A DNA stretch of 20,668 bases from an uncultured Hungatella sp. GTDB lineage: Bacteria; Bacillota; Clostridia; Lachnospirales; Lachnospiraceae. Shown here piece after piece: positions 1-8,406 of the stretch. Within the stretch, counting starts at the first letter, position 1. Each line of letters opens with the position of its first letter. The notes below the pieces were generated by a model that ran no database searches, was not told where the DNA came from, and saw only the letters and a program-made list of their open reading frames with translations. The position numbers and the translations under genes were made by a program. The stretch lies in NCBI GenBank assembly GCA_910585645.1, contig CAJUFP010000094.1, positions 1 to 20,668 of the forward strand, in the 5' to 3' direction.

Positions 1-182
1 GGCGCCTTTCAGTATGCTATGAAATCTTTATTCAACTACCCCGTGAATAGTAACCTACAGGTGATGGGTTTATGAGGGTGGGGCTGTGATCCCTTGCCAT
101 TTGGTATGGCGGATGGTAAAATTGGGGGAGAGGAAATGGGGGCGGGGAGAAATCCGGCTCCTTTGACAGAGGAACAGAATAA
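1..182. other. upstream intergenic stretch, no gene seen
   Basis: I see no convincing coding region or RNA here. A TTGACA at 163-168 has no -10 box at proper spacing. The stretch is purine-rich just before the first gene. Confidence 0.5.
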
Positions 183-184
183 AT

Positions 185-214
185 GGGAAGTGGAGAGAGG
201 GGAAGTGGAGAGAG
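185..214 (+). repeat. 15-bp tandem duplication at the 5' end of the first gene
   Basis: GGGAAGTGGAGAGAG occurs twice head to tail (185-199 and 200-214) and is followed by the AGGAGG-like ribosome site of the ATG at 228. If translation began at the in-frame ATG at 183, the duplication would encode GSGER twice. Confidence 0.85.
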
Positions 215-227
215 GAGGAGACAGGCG

Positions 228-1940
228 ATGACAGGCAGAATAAAATTGCCCATCGGAATTGAGGAGTTTGCGGTAATCCGAAAAGAGGGGTTTTACTATG
301 TGGATAAGACGGGACTGATCAAGGAACTTTTGAGCGGCTGGGGAAAGGTAAATCTGTTTACCCGCCCCAGAAGATTTGGCAAATCACTCAATATGAGCAT
401 GCTCAAGACATTCTTTGAGTACGGCTGTGACGGCAGCCTCTTTGATGGGCTGGAGATTTCACAGGAAAAGGAACTATGTGAAACGTATATGGGAAAGTTT
501 CCGGTGATCTCTGTCACTTTGAAGGATGCCGGGGCCTTAAATTATGAGGATGCCAGGAATCGGCTGTGTTCGATTATAGGAAATGAGGCTATGAGATTTC
601 AGTTTCTGCTGGACAGCCAGAGGCTTTCCGACCTGGAGAAAGAGATGTACAGGCAGCTGGTATGTGTGGGTAAGGCCGGACAGTCCGCCTTTGTCATGTC
701 AGACAGCGTGCTGGGGGACAGCCTGCTGGTGCTGTGCAGGCTTCTTGGCAAGCATTATAACACCGGCGTGATTCTGCTGATTGATGAGTATGATGTGCCT
801 TTGGATAAGGCAAATCACTTTGGCTATTATGATGAAATGATCGATTTGTTGAGAAATATGTTTGGCCGCGCATTGAAAAGCAATGAGAGCCTTCATTTTG
901 CCGTGTTGACCGGGTGCTTAAGGATTGCCAAGGAGAGCATTTTTACAGGACTGAATAATTTTAATGTTTTGTCCATTACCAACCTGCAGTTTGACGAACA
1001 TTTCGGTTTCACGGACCGGGAAGTGAGGGATATGCTTAAAAGCTACGGTTTGGAGCAAAGGTATGAGCAGGTGAGGGAGTGGTATGACGGTTACCGCTTC
1101 GGCAATGCGGATGTGTACTGCCCCTGGGATGTGATCAATTACGTAAATCTCCTGCGGTCAGAGCCGGATGCGATTCCCAGGGCGTTCTGGATCAACACCA
1201 GCGGGAATGACATCATCAGAAAGTTTCTGGGCATGGCAAAGCAGAGGACCAGGCGGGAGATCGAACAGCTGGTTAATGGGGAGTGGGTGACGAAGAAGAT
1301 CAATCAGGAGCTGACCTACCGGGAACTCTACGAAAAGGCCGACAATATCTGGAGCGTGCTTTTTACTACCGGGTATCTGACCCAGAGGGAGAAAGTGGAT
1401 GAGGATACGTACCGTCTGGCAATCCCCAATAAAGAGGTCAGAAAAATCTTTATCGATCAGATCCTGGAATGGTTTCAGGAGGAGGCCAGGAAGGACACGC
1501 CCAATCTGGACGCTTTTTGTGACGCTTTCGCAAAAGGAGATGCAGAAGAAGTGGAGAGGCGGTTTTGTGAGTACCTGAAAAAGACCATCAGCATCCGGGA
1601 TACAAGCGTGCGCAAGGAGAAGAAGGAAAACTTCTATCACGGAATCCTTCTGGGGCTGTTGAGCCACCGGGAAGACTGGGATATTGATTCCAATGCGGAA
1701 TCGGGCGAAGGGTTCAGCGATATTCTGGTGGAGATTGAGGAGGAAGGAATCGGTATAGTCATAGAGGTGAAGTATCCCGACGATTCCGGCCTGGAGACCG
1801 GGTGCCGGGGGGCGCTTCGCCAGATTGAGGATAAGGGGTATGAGACAAGGCTTAAGCAGGACGGGATGGATGTGATCTTAAAGTACGGAATCGCCTGCAG
1901 GAAGAAAGAGTGCATGGTGCGGATGGCAGACAGGGAATGA
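228..1940 (+). CDS. AAA-ATPase-like / PD-(D/E)XK nuclease superfamily protein
   Basis: This 570-aa protein has the two-part architecture of the large family annotated as AAA-ATPase-like plus PDDEXK_9. Near the N-terminus it shows the diagnostic P-loop region RPRRFGKS (about residues 46-53). A Walker B strand VILLIDEYD follows, with D186 and E187. The C-terminus carries a restriction-like nuclease core, SDILVE...IVIEVKY, with D498, E513 and K515 as the likely catalytic set. The family is often multicopy in Bacteroidetes and Clostridia; its function is not established, and a nuclease or mobile-element role is only inferred. I chose ATG 228 because a GGAGG-type site lies 9-10 nt upstream; ATG 183, in frame, would add 15 low-complexity residues. 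A large hairpin follows the stop. The gene appears intact and monocistronic. Confidence 0.9.
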   Translation: MTGRIKLPIGIEEFAVIRKEGFYYVDKTGLIKELLSGWGKVNLFTRPRRFGKSLNMSMLKTFFEYGCDGSLFDGLEISQEKELCETYMGKFPVISVTLKDAGALNYEDARNRLCSIIGNEAMRFQFLLDSQRLSDLEKEMYRQLVCVGKAGQSAFVMSDSVLGDSLLVLCRLLGKHYNTGVILLIDEYDVPLDKANHFGYYDEMIDLLRNMFGRALKSNESLHFAVLTGCLRIAKESIFTGLNNFNVLSITNLQFDEHFGFTDREVRDMLKSYGLEQRYEQVREWYDGYRFGNADVYCPWDVINYVNLLRSEPDAIPRAFWINTSGNDIIRKFLGMAKQRTRREIEQLVNGEWVTKKINQELTYRELYEKADNIWSVLFTTGYLTQREKVDEDTYRLAIPNKEVRKIFIDQILEWFQEEARKDTPNLDAFCDAFAKGDAEEVERRFCEYLKKTISIRDTSVRKEKKENFYHGILLGLLSHREDWDIDSNAESGEGFSDILVEIEEEGIGIVIEVKYPDDSGLETGCRGALRQIEDKGYETRLKQDGMDVILKYGIACRKKECMVRMADRE

Positions 1941-1947
1941 CGGCGCA

Positions 1948-1998
1948 GCCTGCCTCCCCCTGCGGCATCCGCTGCGGGGGCCGGAGGGGGAGGCAGGC
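1948..1998. terminator. GC-rich hairpin after the ATPase/nuclease gene
   Basis: A perfect 13-bp stem (GCCTGCCTCCCCC at 1948-1960, GGGGGAGGCAGGC at 1986-1998) encloses a GC-rich loop with a smaller possible helix. There is no T-tract after it, so it is an atypical terminator, an mRNA 3' stabiliser, or a REP-like palindrome. Confidence 0.55.
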
Positions 1999-2098
1999 CG
2001 GGACCACATATTCTGAAATTTAGGAAGCTGAATAATTATTATAGAAGAGGTAAAGCAGGCGGGACGGAGTTACTGTGAGTTCATGAGGAGGAAAGATT

Positions 2099-4516
2099 AT
2101 GAGAAGAATAAATGGGTTCCTAAGGACATTTGGCATTATGTTTTTGATCCAGGCAGTGCTTCTTAACGGCTGCGGCCGTCCGGCGTCCACGGACAGGGAG
2201 GGCAAAGCCGCGCCGGGCAGTGAGACGGCCCAGGAGAGCGGCAGGGAGGCAAAGGCCAGGGAGCAGGAGGCAGGGGACAGGGACACGGGTGTCCGGGAGG
2301 AAGGGAGCCAAAAGGCAGAGGGAGGTCCCACGGATGGCTCTGCCGATTCTGCCGAAACCAAAGACCGGAGGGAGATCCGGGCTCCTAAGATGACCCGGGA
2401 GGAGTATCCTAAGGTGGACGGTTCCACGGCCACCCTTCCCCTGTCCATGGCGCTGTATCGGCTGGTTACAGGGGCGGACGGGGAGGAGGCGGAGAGGTCG
2501 GTGGTCCACACCAAGACCACCAACGCCTACATGAGCCTGCTCTACGGGGAGACGGACCTGGTCCTTGCCTACGAACCGGCTCAGTCCGTGTACGACGCCA
2601 TGAAAGAGCGTGACCAGGAGCTGATCATAAAACCCATCGGAAAGGATGCCCTGGTGTTTATGGCCAATGAGGGCAATCCGGTGGACTCCTTAAAGGAAAG
2701 GGATTTGGTGGAGATCTACAGCGGCAGGTATAAGAACTGGTCCCAGGCAGGCGGGGACACAAAGGCCCTGGCGGCATTTCAGCGCCCCGTAGGTTCCGGC
2801 AGCCAGACTCTTATGGAGAAACTGGTGATGAAGGGCGTTCCCATGGCAGAGGCGCCCAAAGACATGATCGTCGGAGAAATGGGGGAGCTGATTGAGCAGG
2901 TGGCTTCCTACAACAATGGGGAAAATGCCCTGGGGTATTCCGTGTATTTTTATGCCAGAAACATGTACCAAAAGCCGGGCCTTAAGTTTATGGCCGTGGA
3001 CGGGGTCATGCCGGACAATGAGACCATCAAAAAGGGGACCTACCCCTATGTCAATGAGTTTTACGCGGCGGTGAGAAAGGACGAACCGGAGGGCTCACCG
3101 GCATACAGGCTGTTTCAGTGGCTGTCAGAGGAGGACGGCCAGGCGCTGATCGAAAGCCTGGGGTATGTGGCCATGGAGGAGGTTTCCGGCATCGGTAAGG
3201 TCCCGGAGGACGGGAAGGAGCCGGAACAGGAGAAGGCGGATGTGAAACTTGAAAGGGATGCCAGGATCCTCTTAAGCGGGCTCTACGTCACCGGGGAGGA
3301 GGGTGTAGTGGTGCTGAACGGGGAATTTGGGGAGGAACAAACCCTAAACGGTATGAGAATAAAGCGAAATGTAATCAATATCCGGGGGGATGAGGCCGTG
3401 CCCATGACGGATATCTCCACGGAGCTGACAGGGCTTTACAGCCCGGGCGCGGGCAGATGGGCGGTGGAGCCGGTTTACGACAGCCTGTGGCAGGATGAGG
3501 ATGATACCTATTTCGGCTACAGGGGCGGCCGGCCCTGCAGGGTGGCGCGGGATGAGAGAAGCGGGCGGTTCGTGGAGCGGATGGGGGAATTCGTGAAAGT
3601 GGGGGACTACTGGTGGAAGAGGAGTGACAAGACCTTTTGTGAGATCTTTGACGGCGGCAGCTGGCTGGATGAGGATGCGGCTCCTGTGAAGGTGATGGAT
3701 TTCTCCGGGGATGAAGGATATGATTACGGGTATGCAAACAAAGGGCTCTATATCGTCAGCTGTAAGGACGGAAGTGACAGGATCTATGACGGGGCCGGGG
3801 AACTGCTCTTTGGGGAGGAGCTTCCCGGAACCGGGTACACGGTGTTTGATGTAAACCAGGACAGCCACCTGATATGGGCGGCAGAGGCCGGAAGCGAACG
3901 GAAGAGGGCAGGGGCTTTTATCTATGACTATGAGAAGAGACAGGTGCTTACCCGGCCGGAGGATGTAATCGACCAGTTGGACAGGGACGGTGAGGAAGGA
4001 TATTTTACGGTGATTCGGGACGGGAAGGCCCTAATCCGCGGCAGGGACGGTGAGCCTGTGTTCTCCGGGGACGGCGGCGGATTTGACAGAAGCTTTGGGG
4101 GCGGCTGGTGCGGACGGCAGGAGGACGGAATCATGGTGATTGAGAATCCGTCCAAAGGTGAGCGGTTTGAGATCCCGTGGCAGGAGGATTTGATCGGCTA
4201 CAGGATCAGGAATAATCTGTTTTGGGTCCGGGATACAAAAAGGGATGAGGCAGCCTTTTATCTGGGAAAGAAGCGCCTTATGGAAGGCCAAAACCTTTTT
4301 TACCATGAATTTCAGGGGGCCTGCGCTCTCTACGGGGACGACAAAAGCCTTGTGGTAAATGATCAGGGGGAGGTTGCCTATGAGGGAAACGGGGAGTGGA
4401 CCCAGGAGATCTTTCCGGAGTACCTTGTGATTCACAGGGGGAATTACCTCTGTATCACGGATTATCAGGGGAGATGCGCATTCAGACATCTCAGAGGGTA
4501 TATGGGGGATGACTGA
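2099..4516 (+). CDS. lipoprotein with PstS-like substrate-binding domain and WG-repeat-like C-terminus
   Basis: The 805-aa product begins with a signal peptide and lipobox ending LLNGC (Cys25), so it should be anchored on the outer face of the membrane. A charged, Gly/Glu-rich linker follows (about 26-100). Residues ~100-350 resemble periplasmic phosphate-binding (PstS/PBP-like) domains: YPKVDGSTAT at the start, the DLVLAYEP strand, EIYSGRYKNW, and the GSGSQTLME loop. The remaining ~400 residues are rich in W/G/Y/D segments such as AVEPVYDSLW and LVVNDQGEVAYEG, suggesting WG-type or propeller-like repeats. ATG 2099 has a GGAGGAAAG site upstream. No ABC transporter permease or ATPase adjoins it, so it is more likely an orphan sensor or surface-binding protein than a transport component. 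Ligand unknown. Confidence 0.75.
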   Translation: MRRINGFLRTFGIMFLIQAVLLNGCGRPASTDREGKAAPGSETAQESGREAKAREQEAGDRDTGVREEGSQKAEGGPTDGSADSAETKDRREIRAPKMTREEYPKVDGSTATLPLSMALYRLVTGADGEEAERSVVHTKTTNAYMSLLYGETDLVLAYEPAQSVYDAMKERDQELIIKPIGKDALVFMANEGNPVDSLKERDLVEIYSGRYKNWSQAGGDTKALAAFQRPVGSGSQTLMEKLVMKGVPMAEAPKDMIVGEMGELIEQVASYNNGENALGYSVYFYARNMYQKPGLKFMAVDGVMPDNETIKKGTYPYVNEFYAAVRKDEPEGSPAYRLFQWLSEEDGQALIESLGYVAMEEVSGIGKVPEDGKEPEQEKADVKLERDARILLSGLYVTGEEGVVVLNGEFGEEQTLNGMRIKRNVINIRGDEAVPMTDISTELTGLYSPGAGRWAVEPVYDSLWQDEDDTYFGYRGGRPCRVARDERSGRFVERMGEFVKVGDYWWKRSDKTFCEIFDGGSWLDEDAAPVKVMDFSGDEGYDYGYANKGLYIVSCKDGSDRIYDGAGELLFGEELPGTGYTVFDVNQDSHLIWAAEAGSERKRAGAFIYDYEKRQVLTRPEDVIDQLDRDGEEGYFTVIRDGKALIRGRDGEPVFSGDGGGFDRSFGGGWCGRQEDGIMVIENPSKGERFEIPWQEDLIGYRIRNNLFWVRDTKRDEAAFYLGKKRLMEGQNLFYHEFQGACALYGDDKSLVVNDQGEVAYEGNGEWTQEIFPEYLVIHRGNYLCITDYQGRCAFRHLRGYMGDD

Positions 4517-4551
4517 GGAAGGAGGCATGTCAACGCAAATAGGGCCAAACC

Positions 4552-5433
4552 TCATCCCCCTTCCCGAAACTGCCGTGGCGTCACCCCGTACATTTCCTTA
4601 AAGCTTCTGTTAAAATACGACAGGTTGTCAAACCCGGTCTCCTGGGCGATGGTCAGGACGGAGCCGGAGGAGGATACTAAAAGCCGGGCGGCCTTTGTCA
4701 GCCGGTATTCTTTTAAGTAGGACACAAAGGAGGTGCCGAAGGAGGCTTTGAAAAATTTCATAAAATGGGACTGGCTGAACCCGCAGGTTTCGGCCATCTC
4801 TTTTATGGTCAGGTTTTCCGCGTAGTGGGTCTCAATGTACTTGAAGATCAGCTTGGCCTTGTCCAGGGATCTGTTTTTTGCCGGGGCGGCCGGCTGGGGG
4901 ACGGCCACGGCGTGGGAGAACAGGACGAAAAAGAATTGAAAAAGCTGGGCCTTCACCGAAAGCTCATAGGCAGGAGGGCGCCTATCGCACAGCCTGTCTG
5001 CCTGGTCTAAGCAGGAAGCGGCGGCTTCGTAGAACTCCATGCCCCGGCACAGGAACACAGGGATCTCCACCTGGCGCTGCAGCAGAGGGAGAAAATACTG
5101 GTTGACACACAGATCTTCCCGGCGTGGAAACAGCATGTCCAGGTGGAAGATGATATTTTCGTATTCCATGGACAGATCCATCTGCTGCTCAATGGAGTGG
5201 AGCTGACCCGGGAGGATGACCACAATATCCCCGGCGTTTACCTTGTAGGTGATAAAATCCACGGTGACAATGCCGTTTCCCTTCTTCACATACACCAGCT
5301 CCATATCGTCGTGCCAGTGGAGGGGGACCTTTGACCGGTCCAGGGGAATGGAGCAGGGGTAGGTGACGTAGGGGAAGGCAGAGGTGGTGTGGATTCGCTT
5401 CTCTTGATAGGATTCGTATTCATTAATCTTCAT
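4552..5433 (-). CDS. AraC-family transcriptional regulator with N-terminal cupin
   Basis: This 293-aa regulator has an AraC-type N-terminal cupin sensing domain (VPLHWHDDMELVYV...) and a C-terminal double helix-turn-helix of about 100 residues. In the latter, LTIKEMAETCGFSQSHFMKFFK is the first HTH and VLTIAQETGFDNLSYFNRSFKEMYGVTP the second, a family signature. I start it at ATG 5433: a GAGGTG ribosome site sits 5 nt upstream. The longer in-frame ATG at 5496 falls inside the predicted promoter and so would lie upstream of the transcript start. It is divergent from glgP and convergent with the lipoprotein gene (35 bp apart, no clear terminator). Control of the neighbouring glycogen phosphorylase, with a sugar as inducer, is inferred from position only. 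Confidence 0.9.
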   Translation of the reverse strand: MKINEYESYQEKRIHTTSAFPYVTYPCSIPLDRSKVPLHWHDDMELVYVKKGNGIVTVDFITYKVNAGDIVVILPGQLHSIEQQMDLSMEYENIIFHLDMLFPRREDLCVNQYFLPLLQRQVEIPVFLCRGMEFYEAAASCLDQADRLCDRRPPAYELSVKAQLFQFFFVLFSHAVAVPQPAAPAKNRSLDKAKLIFKYIETHYAENLTIKEMAETCGFSQSHFMKFFKASFGTSFVSYLKEYRLTKAARLLVSSSGSVLTIAQETGFDNLSYFNRSFKEMYGVTPRQFREGG

Positions 5434-5486
5434 AGACACCTCATTTTTCTGGAGATTTCCGGATGGACTGCCATATAATTGATAGG

Positions 5487-5516
5487 ATTGTACCATATTT
5501 TGCTATGATATGACAA
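5487..5516 (-). promoter_or_regulatory. sigma-A promoter of the AraC-type gene
   Basis: Reading the minus strand, TTGTCA (5516-5511) and TACAAT (5492-5487) are separated by 18 bp. The predicted start point near 5480 gives a leader of about 45 nt to ATG 5433. Confidence 0.7.
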
Positions 5517-5574
5517 GAAAAAGATGTAAAAATAAGCGTATACTTAGCATACTATTACTGATTAGAATCAGAAT

Positions 5575-5594
5575 TTTGCCCGGACAGGGGCAAA
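5575..5594 (+). promoter_or_regulatory. hairpin in the glgP leader
   Basis: TTTGCCC (5575-5581) pairs perfectly with GGGCAAA (5588-5594) around a 6-nt loop, about 56 nt before the glgP start. It could be an mRNA leader structure or an operator-like palindrome for the divergent AraC-type protein. The AT-rich stretch 5525-5570 upstream is where the glgP promoter should lie, but I cannot pick one -10/-35 pair with confidence. Confidence 0.35.
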
Positions 5595-5650
5595 GCCGCT
5601 GCTGACAAAGGCAGGACAGGCGAATCTGAATTACAAAAAAAGGAGTTCAT

Positions 5651-7939
5651 ATGATTTCGGTAAAAGAATATGTAAAAGAATTATATAACAAGAATATCAG
5701 TGAATGTACAGACCGGCAGCTGTACGACGCGCTTCTGGACATGACCCAGAAGGCGGCAAAGGAGAAGGAGAGCAGCCAGGGGAAGAAGAAGCTGTACTAC
5801 ATCTCGGCGGAGTTTTTGATCGGGAAATTATTGTCCAACAACCTGATCAACCTGGGGATGTATGACCAGGTGAAGAAGGAACTGGAGGAGGCGGGAAAGC
5901 ATCTGGCCCAGATTGAGGAGGCGGAGCCGGAGCCCTCCCTTGGAAACGGAGGCCTGGGACGTCTGGCAGCGTGTTTTCTGGACTCCATCGCCACTCTGGG
6001 GCTGAACGGGGACGGCATCGGACTGAACTATCACCTGGGATTGTTTAAGCAGGAGTTTGAGAACAATCTGCAGAAAGAGACCGTAAACCCGTGGATGGAA
6101 GAGCACAGCTGGCTGACCCGCAGGGATGTGAGCTATCCGGTGAAGTTCGGCAATCTGACCGTACACTCCTGCCTGTACGATATCGCGGTCACCGGTTACC
6201 GCAACCGCACCAACCAGCTCCACCTGTTTGACATTGACACAGTGGACGCGGGGATTGTGACAGACGGGATCTCCTTTGACAAGGAGGATATTGAGAGAAA
6301 TCTGACCCTGTTTTTGTATCCGGACGACAGCGATGAGAAGGGACATCTGCTGCGGATCTTCCAGCAGTATTTTATGGTCAGCAACGGGGCCCAGTATATT
6401 CTGGATGAGTGCATGGCAAAGGGGTGCGATCTCCACGACCTTCCGGAGTACGCGGTGATCCAGATCAATGACACCCACCCAACCATGGTGATCCCGGAGC
6501 TGATCCGGCTTCTCATGGAGAAGGGCATTGACATGGACGAAGCCATTGACATCGTGTCAAGGACCTGCGCCTACACCAACCACACCATTTTGGCGGAGGC
6601 TCTGGAGAAGTGGCCCATCCGCTATCTGAAGAAGGTGGTTCCCCAGCTGGTGCCGATCATTGAGATTCTGGACAGCAGGGCCAGGCGGAAGGTGGAGAAA
6701 TGGCAGAAGGATCACAAAAAAGATGCTGACAACAGCCTTGCAGTCATTGACCCTTATGACAATGTCCACATGGCCCACATTGACATCCATTACGGATTCA
6801 GCGTCAACGGGGTGGCATATCTGCACACGGAGATCTTAAAAAAGGATGAGCTGCACAAGTTCTATGAGCTCTACCCGGAGAAATTTAACAATAAGACCAA
6901 CGGCATCACCTTCAGGCGGTGGCTTCTCCACTGCAACCATCTGCTGGCGGACTGGATCACCTCCAGAATCGGCAACGGGTATAAGCTGGATGCCATGGAG
7001 CTTGAGAAGCTGGGAAGCCTTGTGGACGATGAGGAGGCTTTGCGGCAGGTCCAGGCCATCAAGCATGAGAACAAGAAGATCCTGAAAGACTACCTTCTGC
7101 GGACCCAGGGCATTGAGATCGACGACCACTCCATCCTGGATATCCAGGTAAAGCGGCTTCATGAGTACAAGAGGCAGCAGATGAACGCCCTGTATGTGAT
7201 CCACAAGTACCTGGAGATCAAGGGCGGGAAACTGCCCAAGAGGCCCATCACCATTATGTTCGGGGCAAAGGCGGCTCCGGCCTATGTGATCGCCAAGGAC
7301 ATCATCCATTTGATCCTGTGCCTGCAGCAGCTGGTAAACAGCGACCCGGATGTGAGTCCCTACCTGAAAGTGGTCATGGTGGAGAACTACAACGTGACCC
7401 TGGCGGAAAAGCTGATCCCGGCCTGCGATATTTCGGAGCAGATCTCCCTGGCTTCCAAGGAGGCCAGCGGCACCGGAAACATGAAGTTTATGTTAAACGG
7501 AGCCGTGACCCTGGGCACCATGGACGGGGCCAATGTGGAGATCGCCGACCTGGTGGGCAAGGACAATATCTACATCTTCGGGGAGCACAGCGACACGGTG
7601 ATTGAGCACTATAAGAAGGGGGATTACTGTTCCCGGGATTACTATGAGAAGAATGAGGACATTAAGGCAGCCGTGGACTTTATCACAGGTCCCAAACTGA
7701 TGGAGATCGGCCAGAAGGAGAATCTGGAGAGGCTGTCAAAGGAGCTGCTGAATAAGGACTGGTTTATGACCCTTTTGGATTTTGAGGACTATGTGAAGGT
7801 GAAGGAGCAGGCTTACGCGGACTTTGAGGATCGGGACGCCTGGATGCGGAAGATGCTTGTGAACATCAGCAAGGCCGGGTTCTTCTCCTCCGACAGGACC
7901 ATCAGGCAGTACAATGAGGATATCTGGAAGCTGGGATGA
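5651..7939 (+). CDS. glgP: glycogen/starch/maltodextrin alpha-glucan phosphorylase
   Basis: The enzyme releases glucose-1-phosphate from alpha-1,4-glucans by phosphorolysis, using pyridoxal phosphate. The family signature EASGTGNMKFMLNGA is present, with K612 as the expected PLP Schiff-base lysine. Also visible are SLGNGGLGRLAACFLDS near residue 100, QINDTHPTMVIPEL, the NKTNGITFRRWLL segment and VKRLHEYKRQ. At 762 aa it is about 50 residues shorter than E. coli GlgP, a compact form common in Clostridia, with no sign of truncation at either end. An AAAGGAG site precedes ATG 5651 by 6 nt. It stands alone, divergent from an AraC-type regulator, and ends before a bidirectional terminator. PLP dependence makes the downstream B6 kinase metabolically relevant, though the two are not co-transcribed. 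Confidence 0.97.
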   Translation: MISVKEYVKELYNKNISECTDRQLYDALLDMTQKAAKEKESSQGKKKLYYISAEFLIGKLLSNNLINLGMYDQVKKELEEAGKHLAQIEEAEPEPSLGNGGLGRLAACFLDSIATLGLNGDGIGLNYHLGLFKQEFENNLQKETVNPWMEEHSWLTRRDVSYPVKFGNLTVHSCLYDIAVTGYRNRTNQLHLFDIDTVDAGIVTDGISFDKEDIERNLTLFLYPDDSDEKGHLLRIFQQYFMVSNGAQYILDECMAKGCDLHDLPEYAVIQINDTHPTMVIPELIRLLMEKGIDMDEAIDIVSRTCAYTNHTILAEALEKWPIRYLKKVVPQLVPIIEILDSRARRKVEKWQKDHKKDADNSLAVIDPYDNVHMAHIDIHYGFSVNGVAYLHTEILKKDELHKFYELYPEKFNNKTNGITFRRWLLHCNHLLADWITSRIGNGYKLDAMELEKLGSLVDDEEALRQVQAIKHENKKILKDYLLRTQGIEIDDHSILDIQVKRLHEYKRQQMNALYVIHKYLEIKGGKLPKRPITIMFGAKAAPAYVIAKDIIHLILCLQQLVNSDPDVSPYLKVVMVENYNVTLAEKLIPACDISEQISLASKEASGTGNMKFMLNGAVTLGTMDGANVEIADLVGKDNIYIFGEHSDTVIEHYKKGDYCSRDYYEKNEDIKAAVDFITGPKLMEIGQKENLERLSKELLNKDWFMTLLDFEDYVKVKEQAYADFEDRDAWMRKMLVNISKAGFFSSDRTIRQYNEDIWKLG

Positions 7940-7978
7940 GCTGGATGACAGTGGAATAGGGATATGCGAAAAAAAGAA

Positions 7979-8024
7979 ATCGAAAGCGCCGGACAGGGAG
8001 AAATCTTTGTCCGGCGTTTTCGAT
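7979..8024. terminator. bidirectional intrinsic terminator between glgP and the 58-aa gene
   Basis: A 17-bp stem with one G-U pair (7979-7995 with 8008-8024) has a 12-nt loop. On the minus strand it is followed by a run of T (complement of the A-run at 7970-7977), making a textbook terminator for the small leftward gene. It can also end glgP transcripts. Confidence 0.85.
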
Positions 8025-8037
8025 GCCCAGGGGGAGA

Positions 8038-8214
8038 TCAGGAGAACATATTCTCCACATAATTCCGCATCTCATTGCGGGAGGAGATCTCCCTGGCTTT
8101 GTTTACAATGGAGTTTTGTTCCGGCTCCGGCAGTTTTGCAAAGCGGTTTAGGATGTCCGAATGCTGGGCCAGCTCCATGGTAAACCCGATGGGGAGTTCG
8201 TGGTTATCTATCAT
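8038..8214 (-). CDS. small uncharacterised 58-aa protein
   Basis: The product begins MIDNHELPIGFTMELAQHSD and ends EMRNYVENMF-S. It is soluble, acidic and probably helical; I recall similar short proteins in Lachnospiraceae but no function. ATG 8214 is preferred over the in-frame ATG at 8247 because a GAGGTGA ribosome site lies 6 nt upstream. It has its own terminator immediately downstream, which supports it being a real single-gene transcript. No metal-binding, membrane or DNA-binding motif is visible. Confidence 0.7.
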   Translation of the reverse strand: MIDNHELPIGFTMELAQHSDILNRFAKLPEPEQNSIVNKAREISSRNEMRNYVENMFS

Positions 8215-8292
8215 TTTTATCACCTCATGGATAGTGTGTACAGACAAGAGGGGAACTATGTGTGACAGGAATTGACAAACGATATTTATGAA

Positions 8293-8321
8293 TTGCGTAT
8301 TTTACCGGGACAGAATATAAT
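8293..8321 (+). promoter_or_regulatory. probable promoter of the 8407-10532 operon
   Basis: A perfect TATAAT (8316-8321) lies 17 bp after TTGCGT (8293-8298). A TTGACA at 8272-8277 lies farther upstream but has no matched -10. The resulting leader is about 80 nt. Confidence 0.55.
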
Positions 8322-8406
8322 GAAAGAAACATGCCGACACCTGTGGTTTCGCGGCCTGTTGGATGAAATCTGACGAAACTTTGAATGGAACCAAAAAGGA
8401 GAAGAG

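Noticed and set aside
163..182. Promoter with TTGACA at 163
   Set aside because: No -10 box is found 16-18 bp downstream; the nearest AT-rich hexamer is too close.
1158..1667. 169-aa minus-strand open frame opposite the ATPase/nuclease gene
   Set aside because: It is antisense to the conserved gene and its translation resembles no family.
5434..5496. Longer start for the AraC regulator at ATG 5496
   Set aside because: It overlaps the predicted -10/-35 region; ATG 5433 has a better ribosome site.
5828..6478. 216-aa minus-strand open frame opposite glgP
   Set aside because: It is a shadow of the conserved phosphorylase reading frame produced by GC-biased codons.
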